Under the pieces are notes generated by a model. It ran no database searches and was not told the origin of the DNA. It saw only the letters and a list, made by a program, of their open reading frames with translations. Below, in pieces: positions 44,201-52,740 of a stretch of 64,000 bases of DNA (position 1 is its first letter; each line of letters begins with the position of its first letter). The translations under genes and the position numbers were made by a program. Source of the stretch: Monodelphis domestica (Eukaryota > Chordata > Mammalia > Didelphimorphia > Didelphidae); NCBI RefSeq assembly GCF_027887165.1, contig NC_077230.1:342544959-342608958 (forward strand), written 5' to 3'.

Positions 44201-46361
44201 GGTGAGGGGTCAGTCTGTGGCTAGGGTGAGGGGTCAGTCTGGGGATGGGGTGAGAGGTCAGTCTGTGGCTGGGGTGAGGGGTCAGTCTGTGGCTGGGGTG
44301 AAGAATAAGTCTGTGGCTGGGGTGAGAGCTCAGTTTGGGGCTGGGGAGAAGGCTCATTCTGGGACTGGGGTCAGACCTAAGATTGGGGTTGGGATGAGGG
44401 GTAAATCTGTGGTTGGAGTGAGGTCTCAGTCTGTGGTTGGAGTGAGGTCTCAGTCTGTGGCTGGGGAGAGGGCTCAGTCTGTGGCTGGGGAGAGGGCTCA
44501 GTCTGTGGCTGGGGAGAGGGTTCCGTCTGTGGCTGGGGAGAGGGTTCCGTCTGTGGCTGGGATCAGACCTAAGACTAGGGCTGGGGTGAGGGCTCAGTCT
44601 GGGGCTGGGGTCAGACCTAAAACTGGGGCTGGGGTGAGGGCTCAGTCTGTGGCTGGGGAGAGGGTTCAGTCTGTGGCTGGGATGAAGGGTAAATCTGTGA
44701 CTGGAGTGAGGGCTCAGTCTGTGGCTGGGATGAGGGGTCAGTCTGTGCCTGGGTTGAGGGTTCAGTCTGTGGTTGGGATGAGGGGTCAGTCTGTGACTGG
44801 GGAGAGGGCTCTGTCTGTGGCTGGGGTCAGAGCTAAGACTAGGGCTGGGGTGAAGGCTCAGTCTGTGGCTGGGTTCAGAGCTAAGACTGGGGCTGGGTTG
44901 AGGGCTCAGTCTGTGGCTGGGGAGAGGGCTCAGTCTGGGGCTGAGGAGAGGGTTCCGTCTGTGGCTGGGGAGAGGGTTATGTCTGTGGCTGGGGAGAGGG
45001 CTCAGTCTGTGGCTGGGGAGAGGGCTCAGTCTGGGGCTGAGGAGAAGGTTCCGTCTGTGGCTGGGGAGAGGGTTATGTCTGTGGCTGGGGAGAGGGTTAT
45101 GTCTGTGGCTGGGGAGAGGGCTCAGTCTGTGGCTGGGGAGAGGGCTCAGTCTGGGGCTGAGGAGAAGGTTCCGTCTGTGGCTGAGGAGAAGGTTCCGTCT
45201 GTGGCTGGGGAGAGGGTTATGTCTGTGGCTGGGGAGAGGGCTCAGTCTGTGGCTGGGGAGAGGGCTCAGTCTGTGCCTGGGGAGAGGGCTCAGTCTGTGG
45301 CTGGGGAGAGGGCTCAGTCTGTGGCTGGGGAGAGGGCTCAGTCTGTGGCTGGGGAGAGGGCTCAGTCTGTGCCTGGGGAGAGGGCTCAGTCTGTGGCTGG
45401 GGAGAGGGCTCAGTCTGTGGCTGGGGAGAGGGCTCAGTCTGTGGCTGGGGAGAGGGCTCAGTCTGTGGCTGGGGAGAGGGCTCAGTCTGTGGTTGGAGTG
45501 AGGTCTCAGTCTGTGGCTGGGGAGAGGGCTCAGTCTGTGGCTGGGGAGAGGGCTCAGTCTGTGGCTGGGGAGAGGGCTCAGTCTGTGCCTGGGGAGAGGG
45601 TTATGTCTGTGGCTGGGGAGAGGGCTCAGTCTGTGGCTGGGGAGAGGGCTCAGTCTGTGGCTGGGGAGAGGGCTCAGTCTGTGGCTGGGGAGAGGGCTCA
45701 GTCTGTGGCTGGGGAGAGGGCTCAGTCTGTGGCTGGGGAGAGGGCTCAGTCTGTGCCTGGGGAGAGGGCTCAGTCTGTGGCTGGGGAGAGGGCTCAGTCT
45801 GTGCCTGGGGAGAGGGTTATGTCTGTGGCTGGGGAGAGGGCTCAGTCTGTGGCTGGGGAGAGGGCTCAGTCTGTGGCTGGGGAGAGGGCTCAGTCTGTGG
45901 CTGGGGAGAGGGCTCAGTCTGTGGCTGGGGAGAGGGCTCAGTCTGTGGCTGGGGAGAGGGCTCAGTCTGTGGCTGGGGAGAGGGCTCAGTCTGTGGCTGG
46001 GGAGAGGGCTCAGTCTGTGCCTGGGGAGAGGGTTATGTCTGTGGCTGGGGAGAGGGCTCAGTCTGTGCCTGGGGAGAGGGCTCAGTCTGTGCCTGGGGAG
46101 AGGGTTATGTCTGTGGCTGGGGAGAGGGCTCAGTCTGTGGCTGGGGAGAGGGCTCAGTCTGTGGCTGGGGAGAGGGCTCAGTCTGTGGCTGGGGAGAGGG
46201 CTCAGTCTGTGCCTGGGGAAAGGGCTCAGTCTGTGGCTGAGGAGAGTCATTCTGTGGCTGGGGAGAGCCAATCTGTGGCTAGGGAGAGGGCTCAGTCTGT
46301 GACTGGGGAGAGGGCTCAGTCTGTGGCTGGGGTCAGACCTAAGACTGGGACTGGGGTGTAA
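38214..46361 (+). CDS. Giant tandem-repeat protein, 2,715 residues, unrecognised
   Basis: An uninterrupted 8.1-kb frame. I do not recognise the family. Residues 1-400 are loose 8-10-residue units around R-A-Q-S-G. About 403-1425 are a 26-residue (78-bp) unit, G-A-P-S-V-P-R-x-R-S-x-S-E-V-R-A-Q-S-L-x-G-V-x-V-Q-S, with shortened variants. About 1426-1710 are mixed. From 1710 to the end is an 8-residue (24-bp) unit, A-Q-S-V-A-G-E-R, with V-M and V-P variants. There is no signal peptide, membrane segment or coiled coil; Cys and aromatics are rare; the middle is Arg-rich with RS dipeptides. The protein should be disordered. The ATG has A at -3; the frame is open upstream to a stop at 38,157, and a splice-like TTAG precedes the ATG, so the true start may lie in an earlier exon. 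All unit-length changes I compared are multiples of three, which favours coding; a fortuitously open minisatellite is the alternative. Confidence 0.6.
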   Translation: MNTGQRLTGVQSGAKDKEMSGVGVQAQSGGDQQPEFVTEASAQAGDGIEAQSVSLTGARAGVRAQAPAKASGQFKTGTRPQALTRASPKPTVRVRAPSGDNTVRVPGANIQGQSETRLRSHSGAELRSQSGDEATAQVLVGVRGQSGVEGGSQAIANFRPQFENGVRDLSRLRVKPQSGIHISYKDEARDKNHSGPCVKDQYGVKVQPTDRVRAQSLTGIRPHSVVQAQPKVGVKAQSGVKAQSGDKAHSGDRAQPEVRAQSRAKAQSCVGASSGERTPFGSKIQSNVGARAQSGVRAHSGAGAQAAVRAQSEGKIQSSYRVLVQSGSKTPSYAEIKPESTNKIQSKVGIKCPSGVKVHSDVRVRIQSNVGIESRSGVRAHSEVKAQSNVGVSPQAEVSAQSGAPSVPRDRSPSEIRAQSLAGVSVQSGAPSVPRDRSPSEVRAQSLAGVSVQSGAPSVPRDRSPSEVRAQSPAGVSVQSGAPSVPRDRSPSEVRAQSLAGVSVQSGAPSVPRDRSPSEVRAQSRAGVSVQSGAPSVPRDRSPSEVRAQSLAGISVQSGAPYVPRIRSRSEVRAQSLAGVSIQPGAPSGPRVRSHSEVRAQSLAGVSIQSGVPSVPKDRSRSEVRAQSLTRVDVQSGVPSVPRVRSHSEVRALSLIGVNAQSGAPSVPRIRSRSEVRAQSLSRVDVQSEVPSVPRIRSQSLTGVSVQSGAPSVPRVRSHSEVRTSSLIGVNAQSGVPSVPRIRSRSLTGVSVQSGVPSVPRVRSHSEVRAPSLIGVNAQSGAPSVPRIRSQSLTGVSVQSVPRVRSYSEIRAQSLTRVNVQTGVPSVPRIRSQSLTGVSVQSGVPSVPRVRSHSEIRAQSLTGVNVQTGVPSVPRIRSQSLTGVSVQSGVPSVPRVRSHSEIRAQSLTGVNVQSGVSSVPRVRSHSKIRAQSLTGINVQSGVPSVPRVRSHSEVRAQSLTRTSVQSGAPSVPRIRSRSEVRAQSLSRVDVQSEAPSVPRIRPRSLAGISVQSGVPSGPRDRSPSEVRAQSLTGVSVQSEAPSVPRIRPRSLAGISVQSGVPSGPRIRSRSEVRAQSLTGVSVQSGAPSVARIRSRSEVRAQSPTGVSVQSGVPSVPRIRSRSEVRAPSLTRVSVQSGAPSGPRVRSRSEVRAQSLTGVSVQSGVPSVPRIRSPSAVRAQSLARVNVQSGIPSGPRIRSRSEVRAQSLTRTSVQSGVPSVPRIRSRSEVRAQSLTRVSVPSGAPSMPRIRSCFEVRAQSLAGVSVQSGVPSVPRFRSHSEGAPCLTRVSVRSGLPSVPRFRSHSEGAPSLAGVSVWSGVPFVPRVRSHSEGAPSLAGVSVRSGLPSVPRVRSHSEGAPSLAGVSVWSGVPFVPRVRSHSEGAPSLAGVNIQSRAPSMPRIRSHSAVRASSLAGVSIQSGAPSVPRIRSYSEVRGHSMMKVNAQSGVHVGAPSVLGVRPRTQGRAHSLMGDSAWSGIQTRVQSGPRVQSQALTRTCSLTEVSPHSGIHLEKKFVTKAKAQTNLKDHSGAETKEQSVLEIQDQSGLTALSMTGTGSQPEAGLGVPSMTEAKNQPEKDIRAQSEASSRAQSEVRTQPRTLANVQPKERVKAQYGLKVQAQSEVRTPPRTLGRTQFRKGVRAQSGAKVRTKSGPSVKSGFRVKTKPAVGIRAQPGKEVKEKSKDKSRAQSGFRVSNKSEVGNGVQYGARVKGQSGAGVKTPSGARVRAQTGTGVRIQSVGGVRDQSMGGVRDQSMGGVRGQSVSGVKGQSVGRVRGQSGDGVRTHSGTGVRGQSVGGVRGQSGDGVRTHSGAGVRGQSVGGVRGQSGDGVRDQFVGGVRGKSVGGMRDQSEAGIRTQTGAQSVDRVRSQSGAGVRAQSGAWMRGQSVGGVKGQSRAGIRTQTGAGVRGQFVGGVRGQSGDRARIKTGAGVKAQSGARVRAQTGTGVRDQSVGGVRGHSVAGVRAQSVTGMRAQSVAGEKAQSVAGVRAQSVAGVRVQSVSGVRGQSVARVRGQSGDGVRGQSVAGVRGQSVAGVKNKSVAGVRAQFGAGEKAHSGTGVRPKIGVGMRGKSVVGVRSQSVVGVRSQSVAGERAQSVAGERAQSVAGERVPSVAGERVPSVAGIRPKTRAGVRAQSGAGVRPKTGAGVRAQSVAGERVQSVAGMKGKSVTGVRAQSVAGMRGQSVPGLRVQSVVGMRGQSVTGERALSVAGVRAKTRAGVKAQSVAGFRAKTGAGLRAQSVAGERAQSGAEERVPSVAGERVMSVAGERAQSVAGERAQSGAEEKVPSVAGERVMSVAGERVMSVAGERAQSVAGERAQSGAEEKVPSVAEEKVPSVAGERVMSVAGERAQSVAGERAQSVPGERAQSVAGERAQSVAGERAQSVAGERAQSVPGERAQSVAGERAQSVAGERAQSVAGERAQSVAGERAQSVVGVRSQSVAGERAQSVAGERAQSVAGERAQSVPGERVMSVAGERAQSVAGERAQSVAGERAQSVAGERAQSVAGERAQSVAGERAQSVPGERAQSVAGERAQSVPGERVMSVAGERAQSVAGERAQSVAGERAQSVAGERAQSVAGERAQSVAGERAQSVAGERAQSVAGERAQSVPGERVMSVAGERAQSVPGERAQSVPGERVMSVAGERAQSVAGERAQSVAGERAQSVAGERAQSVPGERAQSVAEESHSVAGESQSVARERAQSVTGERAQSVAGVRPKTGTGV

Positions 46362-46758
46362 GCTTAGTCTGGGGCTGGAGTCAGGGCTCAGATAAGTCAG
46401 GTTTTAACCTGAAGAAACTCACATTGGAGCCAGTTCCACGACTCAGTCTGGGGTCAGGGACAGAACTTGGTTCATGACTGATTTTAGAGCTCAGCCTGGG
46501 GCTGGAGTCAGGGTTCAACCTAGAGAAAAGCTCAGGGCTTATTCTGGGACTGAGGTCAGGGTTCAGCCTGGAGATGGAGCCAGAGTTCACTCTGGCTGCA
46601 GGGCCAGTGGTCAGTCTCATGTTGGGGTCAAGACACAGTTTGGAGTCAGGGCTCAGTCTGAGAATAGATTCAAAGCTTTCTCTGGGTCTAGGGTCAGAGT
46701 TCCATCTGATGTCAGGAGAAATAAACAGATTAGGAACTGGGTAAACATAGGATCATAG
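46362..46758 (+). pseudogene. Repeat-family extension beyond the stop codon
   Basis: The same R-A-Q-S-G-type repeats continue after TAA (46,359-46,361). In the original frame GCT TAG TCT follows (46,362-46,370), a unit whose CAG has become TAG. After a non-repetitive patch (46,391-46,440) the repeats resume one frame over and stay open to TAG at 46,756-46,758, with units such as F-R-A-Q-P-G-A-G-V-R-V-Q-P. The last residues run into sequence that resembles a reversed THER tail. An AATAAA lies at 46,720-46,725. This is either a decayed C-terminus or a further exon joined by a short intron. Confidence 0.6.
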
Positions 46759-47545
46759 AATTAGAACTAGAAGAGACCCTGGGAAAGGGATAAGGGGTAA
46801 CTAATCTAATCTCTTTGTTTTATTGTTATTCTTTACTTATGCATTCATCTGTTTTTGTCTCTTCATTCATTTAACTGATTGATTGACTGATTTCTTCTGA
46901 TCTGGCTATCTGTGGTATAGTCCTATGATCACATCACTGTTGCTTCTCTGACTGTTGACCTTCATTAAAATGCATTCATTTTTTCCCTACCTTTGGTTCT
47001 GTGCTTTTTTTTTAATCTTTTTGGTATACAATACTACCTCATTCTCCCCTTCCCACTTCACCCCAACATCTTTCTTTCTCCCTCCTTTACCCTTTTTCCT
47101 TTTAAATAAGTTATATCCATATAATATGTACATATATACACGTATAGAATGTTTACCACCAGAAAATGTACTAAAAATAGAAAACACAACAGACACAATC
47201 TATATATACATATCTGTTTGCCTGATGATGCTTTCTATGGTGTAGAGGAGGAAAGGGAGGGGCTAAGATCCTAGAAATAAATTCTATTCATTACATTTTT
47301 TAAAAAGCTATATCATTTCAGGGTCCCATTTTAGTTATGAGTCTCATCTCACCTATGAGTCACTCATCTGAGTGACGCTTTATGAGGTCATATTTGCCTC
47401 CTTACAAATCTCTGTTTCACCCTATTTTTTACTCACATTTTAGGAATTTGCATAGACAGCCAAAGCCACAGGTTTTGAGGCTGTCTTTTTTTCTCAGATA
47501 ATAACTCCAGTTCATTATCCATCTTCTTTTCTGCTATTCTTTCAT
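46759..47545. other. 3' flank of the repeat gene, no further gene
   Basis: AT-rich, largely unassigned DNA. The first 40 bases look like a reversed THER tail. A second AATAAA lies at 47,276-47,281 and could serve as a poly(A) signal. A short frame at 46,955-47,245 is T-rich with no supporting features. Confidence 0.4.
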
Positions 47546-47554
47546 CTACTTCAC

Positions 47555-47868
47555 AGGATTGTGACAAGGATGAAATAACATATGTAAAAGCATCTTGTAA
47601 ATCTTAAAATGATATATAAATACTAGCTATCATTTCTATTCCCAGGCAGCAAGATGGCTCAGTGATCAAACTCTGGACCTGAATTCAAATCTAGTCTTAG
47701 ACATTAGCTGTGTGATCCTGAGCAAGCCAATTTTCTCAGCTAAAGAGTGTGAATAATAATAGCATCTCCCAGGGCTGTTGTGAGGATAAAATGAGATTTA
47801 TAAAGTACTTTGCAAACCTCAGAGTGCTATATAATTGCTAGCTATTATTATTGTTCCAGTTATTCCCA
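47555..47868 (+). mobile_element. MIR SINE tail plus a second, fuller MIR
   Basis: A 3' tail ('catcttgtaaatcttaaaatg') is followed by a MIR copy with 'gaattcaaatctagtcttagac', 'agctgtgtgatcctgagcaagcc', 'ctcccagggctgttgtgagg' and 'gctagctattattattg'. Confidence 0.8.
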
Positions 47869-47984
47869 TTAACTGTAAGTAGTTCTCTCCTTCTCTGACC
47901 CTTTTTAATATAAATAAATCTAAATCAGATTTGCAAGACTTAGTCCTTCTTAGTTGTACTTTGTCCTAGATCCAGAGCACATTT

Positions 47985-48165
47985 TGTCACTCATCAAGAA
48001 AGCATTTAAGTTCTTCCTATGTGCCAGTCACTATGCTAAGGGCTGGAACTACAAAGAAGGGGCGGGAGGAAGATCCCTGTCCTCAAGGAGCTAAAATTCT
48101 AATAGAAAATATTGCAAAACTTGTACATATAAGACATAAACAGTATAAAGAAAAGGTAATCTCAT
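47985..48165 (+). mobile_element. Mammalian interspersed repeat, 5' fragment
   Basis: 'agcatttaagttcttcctatgtgccag', 'ctgtcctcaaggagctaaaatt' and 'cataaacagtataaag' form the head of the family at 30.5 kb. Confidence 0.5.
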
Positions 48166-48564
48166 GGAGATAGTACTAATGTGGGAAAGAGGGAAACTAG
48201 ATGGAATTAACTGTCCCCCTCAGACACTATCTTCTTGGCCAGATGCTGACTTCCCAAATCCTCATTCTCTTATGAATCCTCTACCAATAATCAGCAGAAG
48301 TGATGAAAATGCCACCTTTGCCCCTAACATCTTCAGTTTCTTCCCTAGAGCTTCATAATACCTAAGAATGCTTTCCAGGTTCCATCTAGAAGTTATAGGT
48401 CACACATAAATCAACAGTGATGGATAGGTAACAGCTTTTATCTTTACAAGTCTCAAAAGTCTTGTTAAAAAAGTCTCACCTTATCTTGGACACATGCTCT
48501 TGCATTCTCTCAAGTCTTTCCTCTCAACCCAATTTAGAAAGGGAAAAAAAAGTTCCTTTTTTGT

Positions 48565-48755
48565 TGGTTAAGATTTAGAGCCAGGCCTAGAGATAAGAGG
48601 CCCTGGGTTCAAATCTGACCTAAGACACTTTCTAGCTATGTGACAGTGGGCAAGTCACTTAATCCCTTTTGCCTAGTCCTTACCACTCTTCTGCCTTAGA
48701 ACCAATACATGCTATTAATTCTAAGATAGAATGTAAGGGTTAAAAAAAAAACAAA
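48565..48755 (+). mobile_element. Marsupial tRNA-derived SINE, 5'-truncated
   Basis: The head is missing: it starts inside at 'agccaggcctagagataag' and ends 'gaatgtaagggttaaaaaaaa'. Confidence 0.88.
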
Positions 48756-48759
48756 TAAG

Positions 48760-50734
48760 AGCAGAAGAAAAAAATAAGGGTGGAGGAAATGAGAGCTAGG
48801 AAAGCAAGTTATGAAAAAGAATTGATGGTTTAGAACCAGAAGCACAAAAACTTGCTCAATAAAATAATTCCTTAAAAATTAGAATTGGCCAAATAGAAAC
48901 TAATGAATCCTTGAGATATGAAAAAATAATAAAGCAAAGTCAAAAAACTGAAAAAATAGAAGAAAATATAAAGTATCTCATAAGAAAAACAACTGACCCA
49001 GAAAAAAGATTTAGAGAAATCATTTAAGAATCATTTACCTAAAAACCATGAATTAAACAAAAAGCCCACATTTTAAGAAATCATACAAGAACATCGCCCA
49101 GATATCTTCAAATCAGAGAGCAAAGTAGAAATTGGAAAAAATCCATCTTTACTTCCTAGAAGAAACTTCAAATGGAATATATCCAGGGATATTATAAACA
49201 GCTCAAGAAAAAATTCCTCAAGTAGCCAGAAAGAAGAAATTCAGGTACCAAGGAGCTATAGTCAAGATCATACAAGATTTAGCAGCCACAACTATAAAGA
49301 AGCTAAGAGTTTGGAATATGCTAGTCCAGAAGGCAAAGGATCTAGGCTTACAAACAAGAATAATTTACCCAGAAAAACTGAGCATAATCCTTCTGGGGCA
49401 GAAGGAGGATAGAATTTTCAAGAACTTCCAAGCATTCTTGATGAAAAGACTATATCTGAGTAGGAAAATTAACTTATAAATATAATAGCCAAGAGAAGCA
49501 TAAAAAGGTAAACATGAGCAAGCAATCATAAGGGAATAAACAAGGTTAAATTGTTTACATTCTTATTTTGAAAGATGATACATGTGATCTCTCAGAACTC
49601 TACCATCAGAGGGCACAGAGCTTAATTATACTGAGGGACTAAGAGTGATTCTGTTGTTTGGATGATCTTGAAAAAGGAATGGAAAAATTAGGGGAGAAAA
49701 AACATATTTGAAAGGAGGGGGGAAGAAAAGGAAAATGGGGGAAGTGGTCCTTCCAAATGAGGTTTGCAAGTAGAATTCTATTCGGTAAGGAGGGGTAAGT
49801 AGTGTGAGGAGCAGGCGATGCTGAATTTCATTCTAATCAAAGAAGGGAAGAATATACTTACACATAGAATTGGGTACAGAAATACTTCTTAGACAGAGGA
49901 ATAAAAAGGAAAAGGGTTAAGGGAAAGTGGGATAAGAGAGATGGTAATTAAGGGAGGGCTTAGTCAGAAACAAACCTAACTTTCTTAAACCCTTACCTTC
50001 TGTCTTAGAATCAATAGTTTATTGGTTCCAAGAAACAATGGTAAAGTCTAGGCAATGGGGGTTAAATAACTTGCCCTGGAATCACACAGCTTGGAAGTGT
50101 CTGAGGCCATATTTGACCTAGGACTTCCCAATTCTAGGCCTGGCTCTCTGTCTACTGAGCCACCTAGCTGTCCCCAAAACTAACTCTTAAAGATGGGTCT
50201 AAAGGAAAAAGAGAAGAAAACGTGAAAGAGAATAGTATGGAAAGAAATATATAACTAATTATCATAACAGGAAATATGAATGTATTGAAATCATCCATAA
50301 AACAAAAGAGGATAGCAAAATTGATTACAAATAAGAATCCCAAAATAGGTTATAAGCAGCACCCTTGAAACAGAAACACACACAGAGTTCAAATAAGGGG
50401 CTAGAATAGAATCTATTATGTTTCAACTGAAGTAGAAAAAGCAAGAATAACAATCATAATCTTGGACAAAAGCAACAGCAAAAACAAACCTATGAGGGAA
50501 ATTTGCTAAAAGTTTACACAATGAATTAATAACATATATATGGATTTATATCAAATGTCATAGTATTTAAATTATTAAAGGAAAAGTTAAGTGAATTAAA
50601 GGGAGTAAAAGGCAGTAAAACTATAAAGGTGGGGGACTTCAATTCATTACTTCAATTCTCAAATCTCAAATCTCAAAAATCCAGCAAAACAAACAAACAA
50701 ACAACCTGAATAGTATTTTAGAAAAGTTATATAC
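48760..50734 (+). mobile_element. L1 copy A: ORF1, spacer and start of ORF2 (decayed)
   Basis: About 48.8-49.5 kb resembles ORF1: K/E/N-rich coiled-coil-like codons, then the C-terminal block ending near 'acccagaaaaactgagcataatcc' (the P-A-K-L-S-type motif with substitutions). A purine-rich spacer follows. ORF2 endonuclease sequence begins near 50.27 kb, and G-D-F-N is readable at about 50,632-50,645. Many stops and frameshifts. Copy A continues at 51.1, 54.2 and 56.0 kb. Confidence 0.7.
49985..50180 (-). mobile_element. Marsupial tRNA-derived SINE inside L1 copy A
   Basis: A reversed SINE from 'cccttaccttctgtcttag' to 'gccacctagctgtcccc' separates the L1 spacer from ORF2. Confidence 0.88.
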
Positions 50735-51095
50735 TGTCTGAGGGAAATTTATCCTCCCCCCTTTCTGGGGTTGCACAGGTAACATCATCTCCTGTTGACT
50801 ATCTGCATACCTGGCATCAGCCTGAACGTGACCCTGAAAGCTAGGACAGGAGAAGGGGAGCCAGGAGGTCATAAAAAGGGTTAAGCTGGAAGTTGGTACT
50901 CTGTCTCTGGTGCTCTGCCTATAAACTTCTTTGCTGGGATATGCTGGAGGAGCCACATGAAAAAGTTAGATTAGGGCCCCTTTTCTATCTCTCTCTCGTC
51001 TTCTACCTATTCAAATAATCCTAATAAATGTTATTAGAATATAAGGACCTATATGATAGCCCTCTAGCTAATATTGAGTGTCTCAGCCTTCTATA
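50735..51095 (+). mobile_element. Solo-LTR-like insertion in L1 copy A
   Basis: About 360 bp beginning TGTCTGAGGG. It contains a TATA-like CATAAAAAGG at about 50,872, a pyrimidine-rich stretch 'tctatctctctctcgtcttc', then AATAAA at about 51,023 and a short T/A-rich tail. L1 ORF2 sequence stops before and resumes after it, so it is an insertion. I could not find a clean flanking duplication, so the right boundary and the retroviral assignment are tentative. No internal retroviral gene is present. Confidence 0.5.
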
Positions 51096-51582
51096 TCACT
51101 TTCACAAAAATTGTATATGCACAAAACCCTCACAAATGCAGAAAAATTAAATGAATTATTTACCAATTGTAATAACATTACATTTAATATATAACTTGTA
51201 AAGCAAAGATTAAACTAAATTCCATAAACCTAAAAAATGGATGAGACAAAGGACAAATCAGTAAAACAATACATAATTTCATTAAAAGTAATGACAGCAA
51301 TGAGCTAATATACCAAAATTTGTGGGATACAGTCAAAGCAGTACATGGGGAGAAATTTATATTTGTAAATGCTTTCTCACTAAAAGAAAAAAAGAATAGA
51401 ACAATGAATTAAGGCAGGCAACTAAAAAAAACTCCTAGAAAACCAACAAATTAACCTTTCCCTACCAGTTAAATAACAAAATGGAAATTCTAAAAGTTAA
51501 CCAAAAGATTGACAAAATTAGAAACAAAAACTATTTAATTAATAAATAAACCTTGGTGATAGTTCTAAGAAAAAAGACAAAG
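51096..51582 (+). mobile_element. L1 copy A, ORF2 middle
   Basis: 'ttcacaaaaattgtatatgc', 'aacaatgaattaaggc' and 'attgacaaaattagaaacaaaaac' are ORF2 sequence between the endonuclease and reverse-transcriptase regions, with many disruptions. It breaks at about 51,582 and resumes at 54,190. Confidence 0.65.
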
Positions 51583-52661
51583 AGCCAAAATAGCAGAGAA
51601 GAAACAGGGACTCATCTGATTTCTACCAAATTACCCCCTAAAAAGCAATGATATGAAACCTCAAAATGAATTCTGGAGCAGCATAACCCACAAGACAAGG
51701 TGTAGTAGTTTTTCATCCCCAAACAGAAGGCCAGCAAGAGGGATCTAGTGCACCAAGGTGGAAGTAGAGTGAAGCCCAGAACAGGCCCCATCCAGGCATT
51801 AGGCCTTGAGTACAACTGAAGCAACAGCCAAGGCTTCCGGAAGTCTCAGTCACAGATGATAAGGGGGCTTGGACAACTGCTCAGAAGGAGATAACAGGGG
51901 TCCCTTTGCTGGCTCTGGGTGCAAAACTTTTGTCCCATTGCCTATACATAGCACCAGGCAGCAGTGCTGGGGCACAGTCAAAAGATGAGGAGGAGCACCA
52001 GCATATACCAGCACTTGCAGCCACAGGAGAGCAGGGAATTCTGGTCACAGTTCCAAGGGCTAAAAGAATGTTTGGGGTTATTCATAGACCAGAACACAGG
52101 CTGGGAGAGTATTAAACACACCTCTCCTAACATCATACCACCATGGAAGAACTGAGAGCAGTTAGATTCTCAGGGCCAGCTCTGAAGGATGCACAAAGAA
52201 CCTGAAACTTGGAACAGTGCTCCCTTCATTGCAGTTACAGTCTCTCTAATAAGGGCTTCATTTCTCAAATACATAGAGAAATGAGTAGAATATATAAGAA
52301 TATAAGGCATTCCCCAATAGATAAATGGTCAAAGGATATGAACAAGTAGTTCTCAGATAAAGTAAAGCTCTCTATAGTCATGCAAAAACTGCTCTAAATC
52401 ACTATTATTTAGAGAAAAGAAAATCAAACCAACTCTGAAGTGCTACTCCACACCTATCAGATTGGCTATTATGACAGAAAAGGAAAATGATAAAACTTGA
52501 AGGGAGATATTGGAAATCTGGGACACAAATACATTGTTGGGGGAGTTGTGAACTGATTAATCATTCAGGAGAACAATTTGGACCTATGACTCACAGGGCT
52601 ATAAAAAAGTACATACCCTTTGATCCATCAATACCATTACTAGGTTTGTATCCCAAAAAGA

Positions 52662-52740
<79 letters not shown>

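Noticed and set aside
43089..46271. 1,060-codon antisense frame (and similar ones at 39.0-40.1 and 40.3-42.4 kb) rich in L-S-P-L-P-S-H-R
   Set aside because: It is codon-registered opposite the sense frame and is open only because the sense repeats never use TTA, CTA or TCA codons. It inherits the repeat and shows no independent start or regulatory context.
38214..46361. Assignment of the giant frame to filaggrin-, mucin-, AHNAK- or ARMCX/GASP-type families
   Set aside because: No S100 head, no Ser/Thr-rich mucin unit, no AHNAK 128-residue unit and no armadillo C-terminus are present. The resemblance is only to repeat-rich architecture in general.
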